IMG/VR virus record: IMGVR_UViG_3300046170_000464
Span: 16,499-80,498 of that record
Source of the DNA: a virus
Length of the DNA: 64,000 nt
Direction: 5' to 3' (one strand)
In this document: positions 8,527-17,290 of the stretch, piece after piece
Layout: each line of letters starts with the position of its first letter
Position numbering within the stretch: the stretch's first letter is position 1
The notes under the pieces: model-generated
Database searches by the model: none
What the model saw: only the letters and a program-made list of their open reading frames with translations
What the model was told of the DNA's origin: nothing
Made by a program: the position numbers and the translations under genes

Positions 8527-9393
8527 GTGATTAACGCTAATCAGTTACACGTTGCCAAGATTTATCCTGGTAACTACACGAATGTTCTTCGTTACTGGCA
8601 CGAAGTAAAATCCATTGCATCTCAGAATGCAAATGGTGTTGACACGACCATGACGGGTCAGCCCGTTGGTGGTCCTGTCGGTGTTGTGTTCCAGCCTGGC
8701 TGGATTGCACAGCAGGCAGTTGGTTATGTCGACATGAGCTACCAAGCTCTTGGCACTAACAACCAGCTTGCCTACTATGCGCAACCTTATGGCTCAGGTC
8801 AGAACGCTTCTCAGCAGCCTTTCCTGAACGCCAACGTTATCGTTCCTTCACCCGACTTCCACAAAGATGTCCGGGCTGACATTACCGATGGCATTAAAGT
8901 CCCTGCAACAGCCTACGTTTATCGCGCTTCTCTGCGCCTTAGCGGTGGCGACATCGTTAGCAGCGGCGTTGCTGGATCTGATTCTACTCCTGAACTAACC
9001 CTCGTTCCCGCTGTGGGCGAAGGTCTTAAGGATGACGGCACTGTCGTCTCCGGTCAGTTCGGTGCAACCATTACTGGTGCTAACAGCGCTATCGCTAACG
9101 GTAGTGTTGCTTCCACGAACATCTTCGACTCCAGCAGCTGGGCTGCTTTGGGTTCTGAGACTACTTGGAAATTGTTCACCACTAGTGATCAGAGTGCTTC
9201 TGGTCTTTACCAAGGCTCAGGTGTCTATGACCCCCGTGCCGGTGTCAACAAGTTGGCTGGTGATGACAAGGCTCTCGCTATCTGCGAAGTCTGCTGGATT
9301 ATTCCTGATGAGCCACCCGAGCGCCAGGACGTTGCTCTGCAACCCGATGGCCTCACCGAATCTCAGGTGTACACCTCCACTTCTCCTTCCTGA
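8527..9393 (+). CDS. Second abundant capsid protein (decoration/head protein candidate)
   Basis: A 288-residue protein with a GTG start at 8527 preceded by a strong AGGAGG at 8511-8516. It shares the GC-rich codon style of the capsid gene and ends just before a strong terminator, so it is probably made in large amounts from the same transcript. The sequence is beta-rich with Gly/Ser turns (VGGPVGVVFQPGWIAQQAVG). No family recognised; head decoration or vertex protein is inferred from context. Confidence 0.7.
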   Translation: MINANQLHVAKIYPGNYTNVLRYWHEVKSIASQNANGVDTTMTGQPVGGPVGVVFQPGWIAQQAVGYVDMSYQALGTNNQLAYYAQPYGSGQNASQQPFLNANVIVPSPDFHKDVRADITDGIKVPATAYVYRASLRLSGGDIVSSGVAGSDSTPELTLVPAVGEGLKDDGTVVSGQFGATITGANSAIANGSVASTNIFDSSSWAALGSETTWKLFTTSDQSASGLYQGSGVYDPRAGVNKLAGDDKALAICEVCWIIPDEPPERQDVALQPDGLTESQVYTSTSPS

Positions 9394-9414
9394 TATACTC
9401 AGCAAGCGAGGACC

Positions 9415-9448
9415 AAAGACCTTTCCTTCGGGAAGGGTCTTTTTTTTG
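9415..9448 (+). terminator. Strong rho-independent terminator after capsid genes
   Basis: An 11-bp stem (AAGACCTTTCC with GGAAGGGTCTT, one wobble) is closed by a cUUCGg tetraloop at 9427-9430, followed by eight T. It lies 22 nt after the stop of the second capsid gene. Confidence 0.92.
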
Positions 9449-9518
9449 TCTTTAACCACATATATTTATTTCTAAATTATTTACGTAACTAAAATATGAG
9501 TAACAAACGAATAGCACT

Positions 9519-9809
9519 ATGTCTGATCTCACAGATCAAATGATTAAGTGCAGGCAGTGTGAGAAATGCGGTGCTAAGTGGATAAACGATCAGCTTTACT
9601 GGGCAACAGGCAAAAAAGGAAAGAACGATGATTTGGCAGGTTTAGTTTGCAACACGGTCAATTCACCGGAGTGCATTAACCCTGAAAAGGGTTCGGAAAC
9701 TGGAGATACCTGGGAGAAAAGACTAGGCAAGCTAAAGCAGCTCTCCACGGTAATGGAGAAGGAATACGATATTAAGTGGGATTCAGGAAGCTCGGGTTCA
9801 GACTTTTAG
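9519..9809 (+). CDS. Small zinc-ribbon-like protein
   Basis: A 96-residue protein. Near the N terminus it has CRQCEKCGAKW and, about 35 residues on, CNTVNSPEC, a four-to-five cysteine arrangement that fits a zinc ribbon. The rest is charged and helical. It may bind nucleic acid or protein; no named family is recognised. Its end touches a convergent minus-strand gene by 4 nt. Confidence 0.65.
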   Translation: MSDLTDQMIKCRQCEKCGAKWINDQLYWATGKKGKNDDLAGLVCNTVNSPECINPEKGSETGDTWEKRLGKLKQLSTVMEKEYDIKWDSGSSGSDF

Positions 9810-10280
9810 AAACCAGAAGAACTCATAGGAATCATTAAGCCACCAGCTCTAGGGATTCTTGCTTGAACTCTTCCCTGAGCTTCCATAGCGTCGGTAAATA
9901 TCTGCTTAGTTTCAGGGTGGTTTCCACCGTAAGCCGCTAAACGAAGATAGTTTTCGACATTAAACAACGGAGCAGAATCTAAAGCATCTTGAACTTCTCT
10001 AGGTCCTCGGGGCCAATCGTTTTGTTTAGCCGTTTCGTTATATAGCTCGACTGCAAACGGAATTAAATCAGCTCCACCTGTAACAAGTGATGCTGCAATA
10101 CCACCACCTCCCACAATCGCTGCGTTTCTTGAACCTTTGCACTGGATCAGGTTCAGGTGAGTTAAGTTCAAAACCAATAGCCTGTGCGTCTGCTGCACCA
10201 GCAAGTTTTTTAAGTGGAGTGTCGTAGTTAGACGCTATTTTCTTAACAAACTCGCCTGCTAATCTTTTAAGTGGTGACAT
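9806..10280 (-). pseudogene. Hypothetical protein gene with +1 frame break
   Basis: Two minus-strand frames form one protein. The N-terminal part starts at ATG 10280 (MSPLKRLAGEFVKKIAS) and runs to about RFKK; the C-terminal part continues one base further along as AAIVGGGGIAASLVTGGADL to the stop at 9806. Fused, they give about 157 residues with a hydrophobic Gly/Ala centre and a helical end. The break lies near 10124, at AAG AAA c GCA. Either a single extra base inactivates the gene, or a +1 frameshift joins the halves. Function unknown; the hydrophobic centre suggests membrane contact. Confidence 0.6.
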
Positions 10281-10337
10281 AGTTTTTGCCCGATGGCACT
10301 ATTTTAATCGATACTGGTTTAAGCTACTGCTCGTATA

Positions 10338-10796
10338 GTGACTGCCATGTCTACCAAATTTTTTGCTCCAAGCGGGATCAAGGTTACCGTTTTATCAATT
10401 CATGATGACGGCGAATACTACATGGTCCGTTCGGATACAAGCGGAAAAGTATTTTTTGCTCATAAGGACCAGATCGAAGAGTCAATCGATACAAAGTCTG
10501 AAACAACCGACACTGGCTCCAGAAATCGCCGTGGACGACGCAGCATTTCTAAAACTAAGGACCCAATCGTCGTAAAACCTCAGGTGCCTACGGATAACCG
10601 TGTCAACCTAAATACGTTGACTGCAGAAGGGCTGACACAGGTTCTTCCGGGAGTAGGTATCAAAACAGCTAAAGAAATTATTGAATTAAAGCAAGGTTTG
10701 CCCGGTGAGCGATTTACAAAGCTTGAACAACTTAAAACAGTAAAAAGAATCGACTGGGACGAAGTTTTTTCGACCGGAGAAGTTTACGTAGAATAA
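10338..10796 (+). CDS. Helix-hairpin-helix (ComEA-like) DNA-binding protein
   Basis: A 152-residue protein. The C-terminal third contains a ComEA-type helix-hairpin-helix: VNLNTLTAEGLTQVLPGVGI followed by KTAKEIIELKQ and LKTVKRID, where the LPGVG hairpin contacts DNA backbone. The N-terminal 50 residues are a beta-rich domain, and a basic linker (RNRRGRRSISKTK) joins the two. GTG 10338 and ATG 10347 (MSTKFF) are both possible starts; the ATG is more likely. Position suggests DNA packaging or ejection rather than replication. Confidence 0.7.
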   Translation: MTAMSTKFFAPSGIKVTVLSIHDDGEYYMVRSDTSGKVFFAHKDQIEESIDTKSETTDTGSRNRRGRRSISKTKDPIVVKPQVPTDNRVNLNTLTAEGLTQVLPGVGIKTAKEIIELKQGLPGERFTKLEQLKTVKRIDWDEVFSTGEVYVE

Positions 10797-10816
10797 AAGC
10801 ATATGTCAGGTAAATC

Positions 10817-11437
10817 GTGGCTCAGTTAACTCAAAACGAATTAGAGCAGATTCAGAGTTATCTAGCTCAACAAGGAGTAACCTTTAACGCCAACACAACT
10901 GACGCCACTAAGCGTGAGATTGTTTATGCGGCAATAAACCAAATTACCCGCAACCCTGCTCAGGTATTTGGCTATAAATTAGACGATTATAATTTCAGTC
11001 GTACTGCGTACCATCTTGCATACAACATAGCTACTGTTCCAGCAGGAGATTATGCAAGGCTTATTGAAGCGTGCAACAGTATTCCTAGTGAATTTTATAA
11101 CGATAAAATTGTTCAGCAAATTGAGCGTTGTGAAGAAGCTGAACGATTTACTGAACTAGCGGACGGTAGAGCGACTAGTAGACAAGAAACTATTCTTGGA
11201 GACGTCAGTCGTTCAATCAATATTCAAGACAAACGCGAGACCGCAAGAATTTGGCGTGAGAACTATATGTATGAGTGTGATCGACTCGCTCAAATGCTTT
11301 ACGTTCCTAACTACAGAGACCCCGTAGCTTCTCGCTACCGTTTTGAAAGATCAGGTGGTGAGTTTATCCAAGCAATTCCTGGACCTCCTGACGTATCACG
11401 ATCTGACCGGTTATATTTCCAAGCAAATTGGCGCTAA
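10817..11437 (+). CDS. Hypothetical virion protein, connector candidate
   Basis: A 206-residue protein with a GTG start at 10817. It is mostly helical (QLTQNELEQIQSYLAQQGV; SINIQDKRETARIWRENYM) and ends with an Arg/Asp-rich segment. Size and place after the head genes suit a head-to-tail adaptor, but no signature confirms this. Confidence 0.6.
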   Translation: MAQLTQNELEQIQSYLAQQGVTFNANTTDATKREIVYAAINQITRNPAQVFGYKLDDYNFSRTAYHLAYNIATVPAGDYARLIEACNSIPSEFYNDKIVQQIERCEEAERFTELADGRATSRQETILGDVSRSINIQDKRETARIWRENYMYECDRLAQMLYVPNYRDPVASRYRFERSGGEFIQAIPGPPDVSRSDRLYFQANWR

Positions 11438-11466
11438 TGTGTAAGTATCAAATATAAAGTTCTGAC

Positions 11467-12996
11467 GTGTCATCTTCTAGAGCTAAAGGATTAGCAAATG
11501 CCGTAACTACAGGTGCGTCTAATGCTCAAGTTTTTTTGGAAGGTCTGCAGCAGTTTTTAGGAAATAAAGGTGCTCGTCAGATCTTGGAGCAAGTAGCTCC
11601 TCCAAGGAGTGCTGTTCAAGACGTTATGCAGCAAACTGGTTCTTACGGAGCTGGAATGCGAGAACTTCCAGTTTTACCTCGCCGTTCTGTGAAACCAGAA
11701 TTTGGAGGTGGAATGACACGCCGTCCCGAGCCTGGGATCCCCTCCGGTAATCCTTCTTTGGAAGGACTCACTCGAGGTCCAAGTTTTTCTACAAGGCCAC
11801 CGACTGCAGAAGCTGGAAGAATTCCTCAAGGTCCTGCTCAAAATCTTCCTCCCGAACTGGAAAGGTTTGAAGCACTGCGCCAGATGAATCTGGATCTTCG
11901 AAATCCGACTGGTGCCGTCAACCCAAACACTGGAAAGGGTATGGGAGGTCAGTATTACAGCGGTAAAAGTTCATCACCTGCTGATCGCGATTTAGTTCGC
12001 GGCTCTTTCCAAGCAGATGCCGATCGTGATGTGATGGACATTATGGAAGCCGGACGCCGTAGTCAGCCTTCACAAGTTGCAGAAGGTCAAATGAATATTT
12101 TTGATGAGCAAATGCGCCCACGTGGAATCACCACTACTGATCTCAGCAAAGCAGACATTCGGAATGCGATCCTTGCTGGTGCTTTAGGAATTGCTGGCGG
12201 TGCCGGTGGCATGATGATGGGTGGTGGTCAAGAGCAAGCTCCAGTAGGGACTTCTCTTCAAGATCGAATTGCAGCTCAGATTGAATCTGCTGCACCTCGT
12301 CAAGTTGTTGAGCCCTCTAGCCAAGCTCAAGAAATTGAAGAATTTGTTGCCCGTCAGCCAATGGGTGAAGAGGCTGCTGCCGTCGATGGTTTAATCAGCG
12401 ACGTTTTACAAGCAGTGCAAAGTTCTGGCGCTGAAGCTACTGAAAGGGTCAAAGCTGCAGCACCTAGAGATCCTTCTACCTACAAAAATATCGGTGATTA
12501 CTACGCTGACCGCCGTCGTTTTGTCGAGTCCATGCAGGGTGGAGAGTTCAAAGAAAACATGAAAGAAGCCGTAGCTGAGGAGTCACCTCAGATGACTCCT
12601 GAGAACATCATGGAGTTTGTGCAAAGCAATCCCACCCTTGCTTACGAACTAATGATGCGTGGACAAGGAGAGCGTCCTAACCCCATGCTGAGTGAGCAAA
12701 CTTCCGAGCAAATTACTACTGAGACTGTTGGTAGTTCACTCGGTGACGACAATGTCGCTAATGCTTTGGGTCAAGCAAACGCTGCTGCTGACAACGTGCA
12801 AGCTGAGATGATGGGCGGAACGCTTGAAGGCGCTGCTCGAGCTCAGCAAAATAATGAAATTATTGATGCTTCTCGCCCAATCGTTCGTCCGCAACTACAA
12901 CGCACAGAAACTTTCTTACAAGAAACTGTTCCTGGCGCACGTATGGCTGGATCTAACGAAGCGGTTGGAAGGCTTTTTAATCTGATCCGACAGTAA
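11467..12996 (+). CDS. Large internal virion/ejection protein candidate
   Basis: A 509-residue protein with a GTG start at 11467. It is disordered and rich in Pro, Arg, Gln and Gly in the first half. It has one short hydrophobic Ala/Gly segment near residue 245 (AILAGALGIAGGAGGMMMGG) and a helical second half. Such architecture is seen in proteins packed inside the head and ejected with DNA; it lacks the long coiled coils of a tape measure. No family recognised. Confidence 0.6.
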   Translation: MSSSRAKGLANAVTTGASNAQVFLEGLQQFLGNKGARQILEQVAPPRSAVQDVMQQTGSYGAGMRELPVLPRRSVKPEFGGGMTRRPEPGIPSGNPSLEGLTRGPSFSTRPPTAEAGRIPQGPAQNLPPELERFEALRQMNLDLRNPTGAVNPNTGKGMGGQYYSGKSSSPADRDLVRGSFQADADRDVMDIMEAGRRSQPSQVAEGQMNIFDEQMRPRGITTTDLSKADIRNAILAGALGIAGGAGGMMMGGGQEQAPVGTSLQDRIAAQIESAAPRQVVEPSSQAQEIEEFVARQPMGEEAAAVDGLISDVLQAVQSSGAEATERVKAAAPRDPSTYKNIGDYYADRRRFVESMQGGEFKENMKEAVAEESPQMTPENIMEFVQSNPTLAYELMMRGQGERPNPMLSEQTSEQITTETVGSSLGDDNVANALGQANAAADNVQAEMMGGTLEGAARAQQNNEIIDASRPIVRPQLQRTETFLQETVPGARMAGSNEAVGRLFNLIRQ

Positions 12997-13065
12997 GTAG
13001 ACCACTGCGTAAGCAGTTATCTGCAGTATTCTTGACTTAAACTGGTACCTAGTAGGAGTTAAACA

Positions 13066-13620
13066 GTGGCATCGACCTCGACTAACAAGCAACCAATGAT
13101 GGTCGATCGTCCCTTTTTAAGGGGCGCAAAAATCACCAGTGCAACACCAACTGTTGATCCTGTAAATACTCAGTTTGCAAATTTAGTGCAGCTGGTACGA
13201 GTTGGCGATATCCCCTCTGAGGATGCGGCAATCGTTGAAGATATCTTCGTTGTTTCAAACGAAAGTTACCCAGATAACGGTGGTGTGCGTGCGGCTGCTT
13301 TTGGCATCTACATTTACGCACCGAACCAAGCTGCACCCTCAACTGCTGCTTCAATTCTGATTAACAAATTTACTGTTGGTCTTTCAGGAAGCACTGAAGG
13401 TTTAATTCAACGAGTGGAGCTGCCAAAAACTATCGCTCCTACACCTCAGGTGGGAGATACAGCTTTAGTTCGCCCAATCGAGCTAGGCGGTTCTGAAGCT
13501 TTGTATCTTGAAAAAGGATACGTTCTTGGAGTTGGGTATCTAGGTGATTCTGTCGTCGCGGTTTCAGGTGGTCTGAGTCCTTCTGGTATTTCCATCTGGG
13601 CGCAGGGTGGTTTCTATTGA
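13066..13620 (+). CDS. Hypothetical virion protein (beta-rich)
   Basis: A 184-residue protein. The GTG start at 13066 is preceded by TAGGAG and the same TTAAACAGTG start context as the second capsid gene. The sequence is beta-rich (FGIYIYAPNQAAPSTA, YLEKGYVLGVGYLGDSVVAV). It lies 3 nt before the next gene, so the two are coupled. A minor tail or head fibre component is likely from context only. Confidence 0.65.
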   Translation: MASTSTNKQPMMVDRPFLRGAKITSATPTVDPVNTQFANLVQLVRVGDIPSEDAAIVEDIFVVSNESYPDNGGVRAAAFGIYIYAPNQAAPSTAASILINKFTVGLSGSTEGLIQRVELPKTIAPTPQVGDTALVRPIELGGSEALYLEKGYVLGVGYLGDSVVAVSGGLSPSGISIWAQGGFY

Positions 13621-13623
13621 TCT

Positions 13624-15192
13624 GTGAGCAAACGTCGCAAGGGTTCTGATTTTTTTGGGTGGGATAACTTCGCACCCAAGAGTTCTCGGTTTGACTTTGG
13701 GGCAGTAAAAGGAGCTAATACCAAACGATCCTTAGACAGGCCAATGCCGTGGGATCAAAAATTTAGACCGGAACAAAATTTAAAAGATTTCAGTATCCTT
13801 TTTGATTACAACTACGCGTCTATGTGGACGCGGTGGAGGAGAGGATACGAACTGTTTATGTATACGAATCAAGCTTTGGTTGGCTTGAACTATACATTTC
13901 GTTATGCAATGAACGGACAATCAGGGTCTGGTGGCACAGAGATTCCTGGTTTGATGTACATGTACCCGTCTACTCAACAAGACATGGGTATGCGGATGGT
14001 AGTTATAAAACCACGCGATAGTATCAACCTTCTTGACTTAGGTTTATCTGTAAAGAGCGTTTTTAACTTTGACATCCTTAACAAAATTATTGGTGTTGAG
14101 TTAAGTAGTAACTTTGGTCCACCTGTGTCTGATATGACTGGGGAACTTGTATCGGATCGATTTAGAGCTGACGGTACTCCAAAAACGACATATAACAATT
14201 ACACGGTTCTTGCAGTTGGTACTAAAGCTGGAGGTCCTCAGGTACCTACCGGTGCAGCAAACTTAGATACTCTGTTTCTCTCGGTAGACGCAGAGCGAAG
14301 TTTCACGACCATAAAAGATGAATCGTTTGCAGCACCAGCAGCGTCGAATCCGATAGTAGGTGAGTTCTTATCGAGTGCGATGAGATTTGGGTGTAACTGC
14401 CCGGACTATCTTGCAAGAGAGGATTTCAATCTTTACAAGTACGCTCAGAAAAAGACATACCCTTACACGGGGACACAAGATTTAAAACCTGGTACTTACG
14501 ACGCAGGTACCGAAACATTTTCTGGTGAAAGGCCAACAAACACAAGAGACCTACCTGGATTTGTTAGAGATTTTGGTTTTATTTACACCAAGGTTCTTTT
14601 AGGAGCACCTCAAGGAACGGACAGCAAGCAGTCGTCCTACTCAGATCCAAATCTTTTATTCTTTCAGCCGAGATTCTGTAAACATATTTATGCCTCGTGG
14701 TGGGATATGCAAAACCGATTTGGGAATTATTCATATCTCAAATCCTTTCTAGCTCAGCCTACTGACGAACCTATGGACGGAAGGTACAGAGAGTACTTTC
14801 AACGTACCTTGGAAAAACAGACTCAGTTTCTTCAAACAGCTGAAAGCTTGAACTGGTGGGAATCTTATTCACCAGCTAGGTCAGACGTTCCGAATCATGT
14901 GCTTTATTCGGACATGAACCCGACGATGGTCAAAGTCCTTAACTTTGACACTCTCGCATCTGGGGTTTCAATCCCTCTAGTGCCAAGTGGATTCGTGATG
15001 TTCGACATCGACGAATTTAACCCTTTACAGCCTGTTCCTCCAGAAGCGCGACCAATTTTTGATGGTGGTATATATCAAAACGGTTCGCCTAGTGGTGTTA
15101 GCGGAACAATTATTTATGATGGAGGACAGTATTTGAACGGCTCTCCACTGCCTCCTTTATTCAGCCCTATCGTGAACGGAGGTACATACTAA
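13624..15192 (+). CDS. Hypothetical tail protein with C-terminal DGG-Y-NGSP repeats
   Basis: A 522-residue protein with a GTG start at 13624. It is aromatic-rich (SMWTRWRRGYELFMYTNQAL; NRFGNYSYLKSF) and mixed alpha/beta. The last ~45 residues hold three copies of a short unit: FDGGIYQNGSP, YDGGQYLNGSP and VNGGTY at the very end. It directly precedes a fibre-type gene (1-nt gap), so it could be a tail tube, nozzle or fibre-attachment protein. No known family recognised. Confidence 0.65.
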   Translation: MSKRRKGSDFFGWDNFAPKSSRFDFGAVKGANTKRSLDRPMPWDQKFRPEQNLKDFSILFDYNYASMWTRWRRGYELFMYTNQALVGLNYTFRYAMNGQSGSGGTEIPGLMYMYPSTQQDMGMRMVVIKPRDSINLLDLGLSVKSVFNFDILNKIIGVELSSNFGPPVSDMTGELVSDRFRADGTPKTTYNNYTVLAVGTKAGGPQVPTGAANLDTLFLSVDAERSFTTIKDESFAAPAASNPIVGEFLSSAMRFGCNCPDYLAREDFNLYKYAQKKTYPYTGTQDLKPGTYDAGTETFSGERPTNTRDLPGFVRDFGFIYTKVLLGAPQGTDSKQSSYSDPNLLFFQPRFCKHIYASWWDMQNRFGNYSYLKSFLAQPTDEPMDGRYREYFQRTLEKQTQFLQTAESLNWWESYSPARSDVPNHVLYSDMNPTMVKVLNFDTLASGVSIPLVPSGFVMFDIDEFNPLQPVPPEARPIFDGGIYQNGSPSGVSGTIIYDGGQYLNGSPLPPLFSPIVNGGTY

Positions 15193-15193
15193 T

Positions 15194-15787
15194 ATGACTA
15201 CCACACCGGTTACCCTCTTATCCAAACGTTCTGGTAATGCTTCCGACCGTCCTTTAGTTACGACGGTCCAAGCAGGTGAACTAGCTATAAACTTTGCTGC
15301 TGCCGAAAATGGTCTTTATTTCAAAGATTCTTTAGGTGATATTCGCAAGGTCACTGGGGTTCATTACGGTAGTGCTGCCCCTAATAGTTCTGCCGCTGGT
15401 GAGACTGGTAATTCTGTAGGGGAGCTCTGGCTTGAAGATGGGACTAATAACTTTCTAAGAGTGTGGGACGGATCTACATTTATAAAGATCGGTGCTGCTT
15501 TTGCTGACGTTGCAGGGACTGCCACGGTATCTATCGCTTCAGGAGCGATTTTTGCTAACAGTGCTTTAGTAGCTTCTGGATCGTTTGGATCGATAACCGC
15601 TTCTGGAGCTTTAGGAACTCCAATTGCCTCAGGGTCTCTTGGGTCTGTCCTTGCTTCGGGCGTAGGTATTGCTCTGATTAGTGGTGCTTTCCCCGCAGTA
15701 CCTCCCTCAGGAAGTTTTGGGTACAGAGTCGATCCGCCAAGCGGTTTGTACGTCTCTTTCGGCGGAGGATGGGTTCCAGCTGCTTAA
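15194..15787 (+). CDS. Tail fibre-like protein
   Basis: A 197-residue protein, ATG 15194. It carries the common fibre N-terminal motif (QAGELAINFAAAENGLYFKD followed by SLGDIRKV). Then come a WLEDGTNNFLRVWDG strand pair like those in the fibre at 22960, and a run of short ASG repeats (ASGSFGS, ASGALGT, ASGSLGS). The ASG motif links it to the large repeat fibres 10 kb downstream. It probably forms part of a host-recognition fibre. Confidence 0.75.
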   Translation: MTTTPVTLLSKRSGNASDRPLVTTVQAGELAINFAAAENGLYFKDSLGDIRKVTGVHYGSAAPNSSAAGETGNSVGELWLEDGTNNFLRVWDGSTFIKIGAAFADVAGTATVSIASGAIFANSALVASGSFGSITASGALGTPIASGSLGSVLASGVGIALISGAFPAVPPSGSFGYRVDPPSGLYVSFGGGWVPAA

Positions 15788-16317
15788 CGAAGGCACGCCT
15801 TCATTTTTCCGGCTGCGTCGAAAAGATTACCAACAATTTCTGCGACACAAACTTCGATGTCGGGAGCGCCTACTTCTCTGGCAGTGTCATAAAGATCTTT
15901 GCCTTTAAAACCGCAGTCCTCAAGATTTCGAATGTATGTAACCATGCTCTCGCGAGCATCGTAGGATTTTGTAGTCTTAAAACTCTTGTAGGAACCCATG
16001 AGTCCTTTTTGACACATCGGCATCAAGTAGTCCATGCTTCGAACTTTTTCTGCAATTCGATTGAAATCACATAAATGTTGTTTGTACTCTTCTTTTAAAA
16101 ATTCACTGACAGTCAGGTGATTGGCACCTTCAATATTTAGTGAAATCAAGTTTGCTTGAATATTTAAGTGATAAAGATAAGAAGCCATTTCAACCATCCG
16201 ATAAATCAGATTGTCTACGTTGGCTTCTTTCTTTACGACGATCTCCTCTACTACAACTTCCTCCGTGGGAGCGGTTAGAGCTTCTTGGAAAACTTGTTGC
16301 AGATTAGAGGAAGTCAT
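15784..16317 (-). CDS. Dps/ferritin-like protein lacking usual ferroxidase residues
   Basis: A 177-residue protein. After a Glu/Val-rich N-terminal extension of about 35 residues, the segment 50-90 follows Dps four-helix proteins (ISLNIEGANHLTVSEFLKEE, then DFNRIAEKVRSM). The end (APDIEVCVAEIVGNLFDAAG) matches the last Dps helix. By eye, the positions of the two Dps site histidines are Ser here and the Asp is Asn, with only the Glu of RIAE kept. Iron oxidation is therefore doubtful and a structural or DNA-binding role more likely. It lies downstream of an HTH gene in a minus-strand pair. Confidence 0.6.
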   Translation of the reverse strand: MTSSNLQQVFQEALTAPTEEVVVEEIVVKKEANVDNLIYRMVEMASYLYHLNIQANLISLNIEGANHLTVSEFLKEEYKQHLCDFNRIAEKVRSMDYLMPMCQKGLMGSYKSFKTTKSYDARESMVTYIRNLEDCGFKGKDLYDTAREVGAPDIEVCVAEIVGNLFDAAGKMKACLR

Positions 16318-16322
16318 TTATC

Positions 16323-16610
16323 TCAAAACGTACAGGTACCGGTGCTGCACGTAGAAGTTTCACTTTCTACTGTAGCTTCTTCGTTTACATCTTTCTGATT
16401 AGCTTGGCTCTTGAGGTACTCCTGTAGAGCGTCACGATTGATTCGGAAGAGGGATTTAACACCATTGGGCTGAAGGTTTACGTAAGTGCTCTTAGGCCAA
16501 CCACCTGGTTGACGTGACTCAGTGAGAGAGATGCGCTTACGAACAAATCCAGCTGAGCAGTTGAGCAGCTCAGCAGTTTGCGCAATTGTGAGCAGCTTCT
16601 GGGATTCCAT
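16323..16610 (-). CDS. Excisionase-like/MerR-type helix-turn-helix protein
   Basis: A 95-residue protein. It begins LLTIAQTAELLNCSAGFVRK, the typical HTH_17 excisionase-family DNA-binding segment, followed by a basic wing (FRINRDALQEYLK). The tail is acidic and contains a C-S-T-G-T-C pair. It probably regulates itself and the Dps-like gene that follows 5 nt later. No integrase was found, so a transcription regulator is more likely than a recombination factor. Confidence 0.8.
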   Translation of the reverse strand: MESQKLLTIAQTAELLNCSAGFVRKRISLTESRQPGGWPKSTYVNLQPNGVKSLFRINRDALQEYLKSQANQKDVNEEATVESETSTCSTGTCTF

Positions 16611-16691
16611 GCGAAACAGGTTTTGAGTGCTTTTAACAGCATGAGATTAGCAGGGATAAAGACAATAGCAATACGAAAACTGATTTACTAT

Positions 16692-16720
16692 TTGTCTTAA
16701 TGTTCTACAGGCGTTATGAT
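16692..16720 (+). promoter_or_regulatory. Sigma70-type promoter
   Basis: TTGTCT at 16692-16697 and TATGAT at 16715-16720 are separated by 17 nt. They lie 28 nt upstream of ATG 16748, in the gap between divergent genes. It would drive the small structural-type protein, the NblA-like gene and the lysis gene. Confidence 0.6.
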
Positions 16721-16747
16721 TTGTTAAGGTTGATTTGACAGTAACTA

Positions 16748-16999
16748 ATGGCACAAGTCCGATTAGCTGGCGAAGTTTTCTCGGGATATAACAAACCCAA
16801 GCGTGATGTGCAAGGGGGTAAACAATTCTCTGTAGCAGCTAAAGAAGGAGACAAGGTTCGTTTAGTCCGCTTCGGCGACGCGAACATGGAAAACAAGAGT
16901 GACAACCCTGAGAGACGTAAAAACTTTCGTGCTAGACACAGCTGTGACGAGAAAAAGTCAAAGCTTTCAGCAGGATACTGGTCATGTAAGAAATGGTAA
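16748..16999 (+). CDS. Conserved small phage protein with C-terminal YWSCKKW
   Basis: An 83-residue basic protein. The C terminus (FRARHSCDEKKSKLSAGYWS followed by CKKW) is a pattern I recognise from small structural proteins in many marine phages, though the function is not established. Two conserved cysteines could bind metal. It follows a plausible promoter. Confidence 0.7.
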   Translation: MAQVRLAGEVFSGYNKPKRDVQGGKQFSVAAKEGDKVRLVRFGDANMENKSDNPERRKNFRARHSCDEKKSKLSAGYWSCKKW

Positions 17000-17062
17000 G
17001 CATCTAGTTATACCTTTTCAGTATCTATTCCTAAGTAGACTGAACTCAGAGACAGACTTCTG

Positions 17063-17290
17063 ATGAACGGCTCTGAGCATGTCAACGTTAGTCTCACACT
17101 GGAAGATGAGTTCACCCTTACTCGTATCAAAAATGCCGCCTATGACCTTAAAGGAAGAGACAGAGAGCAGTATCTCTGGAATCGAATTGTCAGATTAGTC
17201 TGCCGAGAAAGAGCTTTTAAATTTATTGTCGACGAACTTGGTGTGGTTGTTGACCCTAATATAAGTGTGTTCGAAGAAATAGAAGATTGA
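17063..17290 (+). CDS. NblA-like small protein (putative phycobilisome degradation adaptor)
   Basis: A 75-residue protein. The sequence SLTLEDEFTLTRIKNAA, a short linker, then LWNRIVRLVCRERAFKFIVD follows the NblA layout: an S-L-E-Q-x-F helix, a turn, then a second helix ending in a basic R-E-x-x-Y/F-x-x-L-L-type stretch. NblA directs phycobilisomes to proteolysis, and homologues occur in the cyanophage Ma-LMM01. The match is by eye; divergence in the second helix leaves room for another small helical hairpin. It overlaps the lytic enzyme start by 4 nt, so the two are co-expressed. Confidence 0.5.
   Translation: MNGSEHVNVSLTLEDEFTLTRIKNAAYDLKGRDREQYLWNRIVRLVCRERAFKFIVDELGVVVDPNISVFEEIED

Noticed and set aside
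16323-16610. Excisionase-like protein as evidence of a prophage
   Set aside because: No integrase or attachment repeats were found; the HTH type is also common in regulators.
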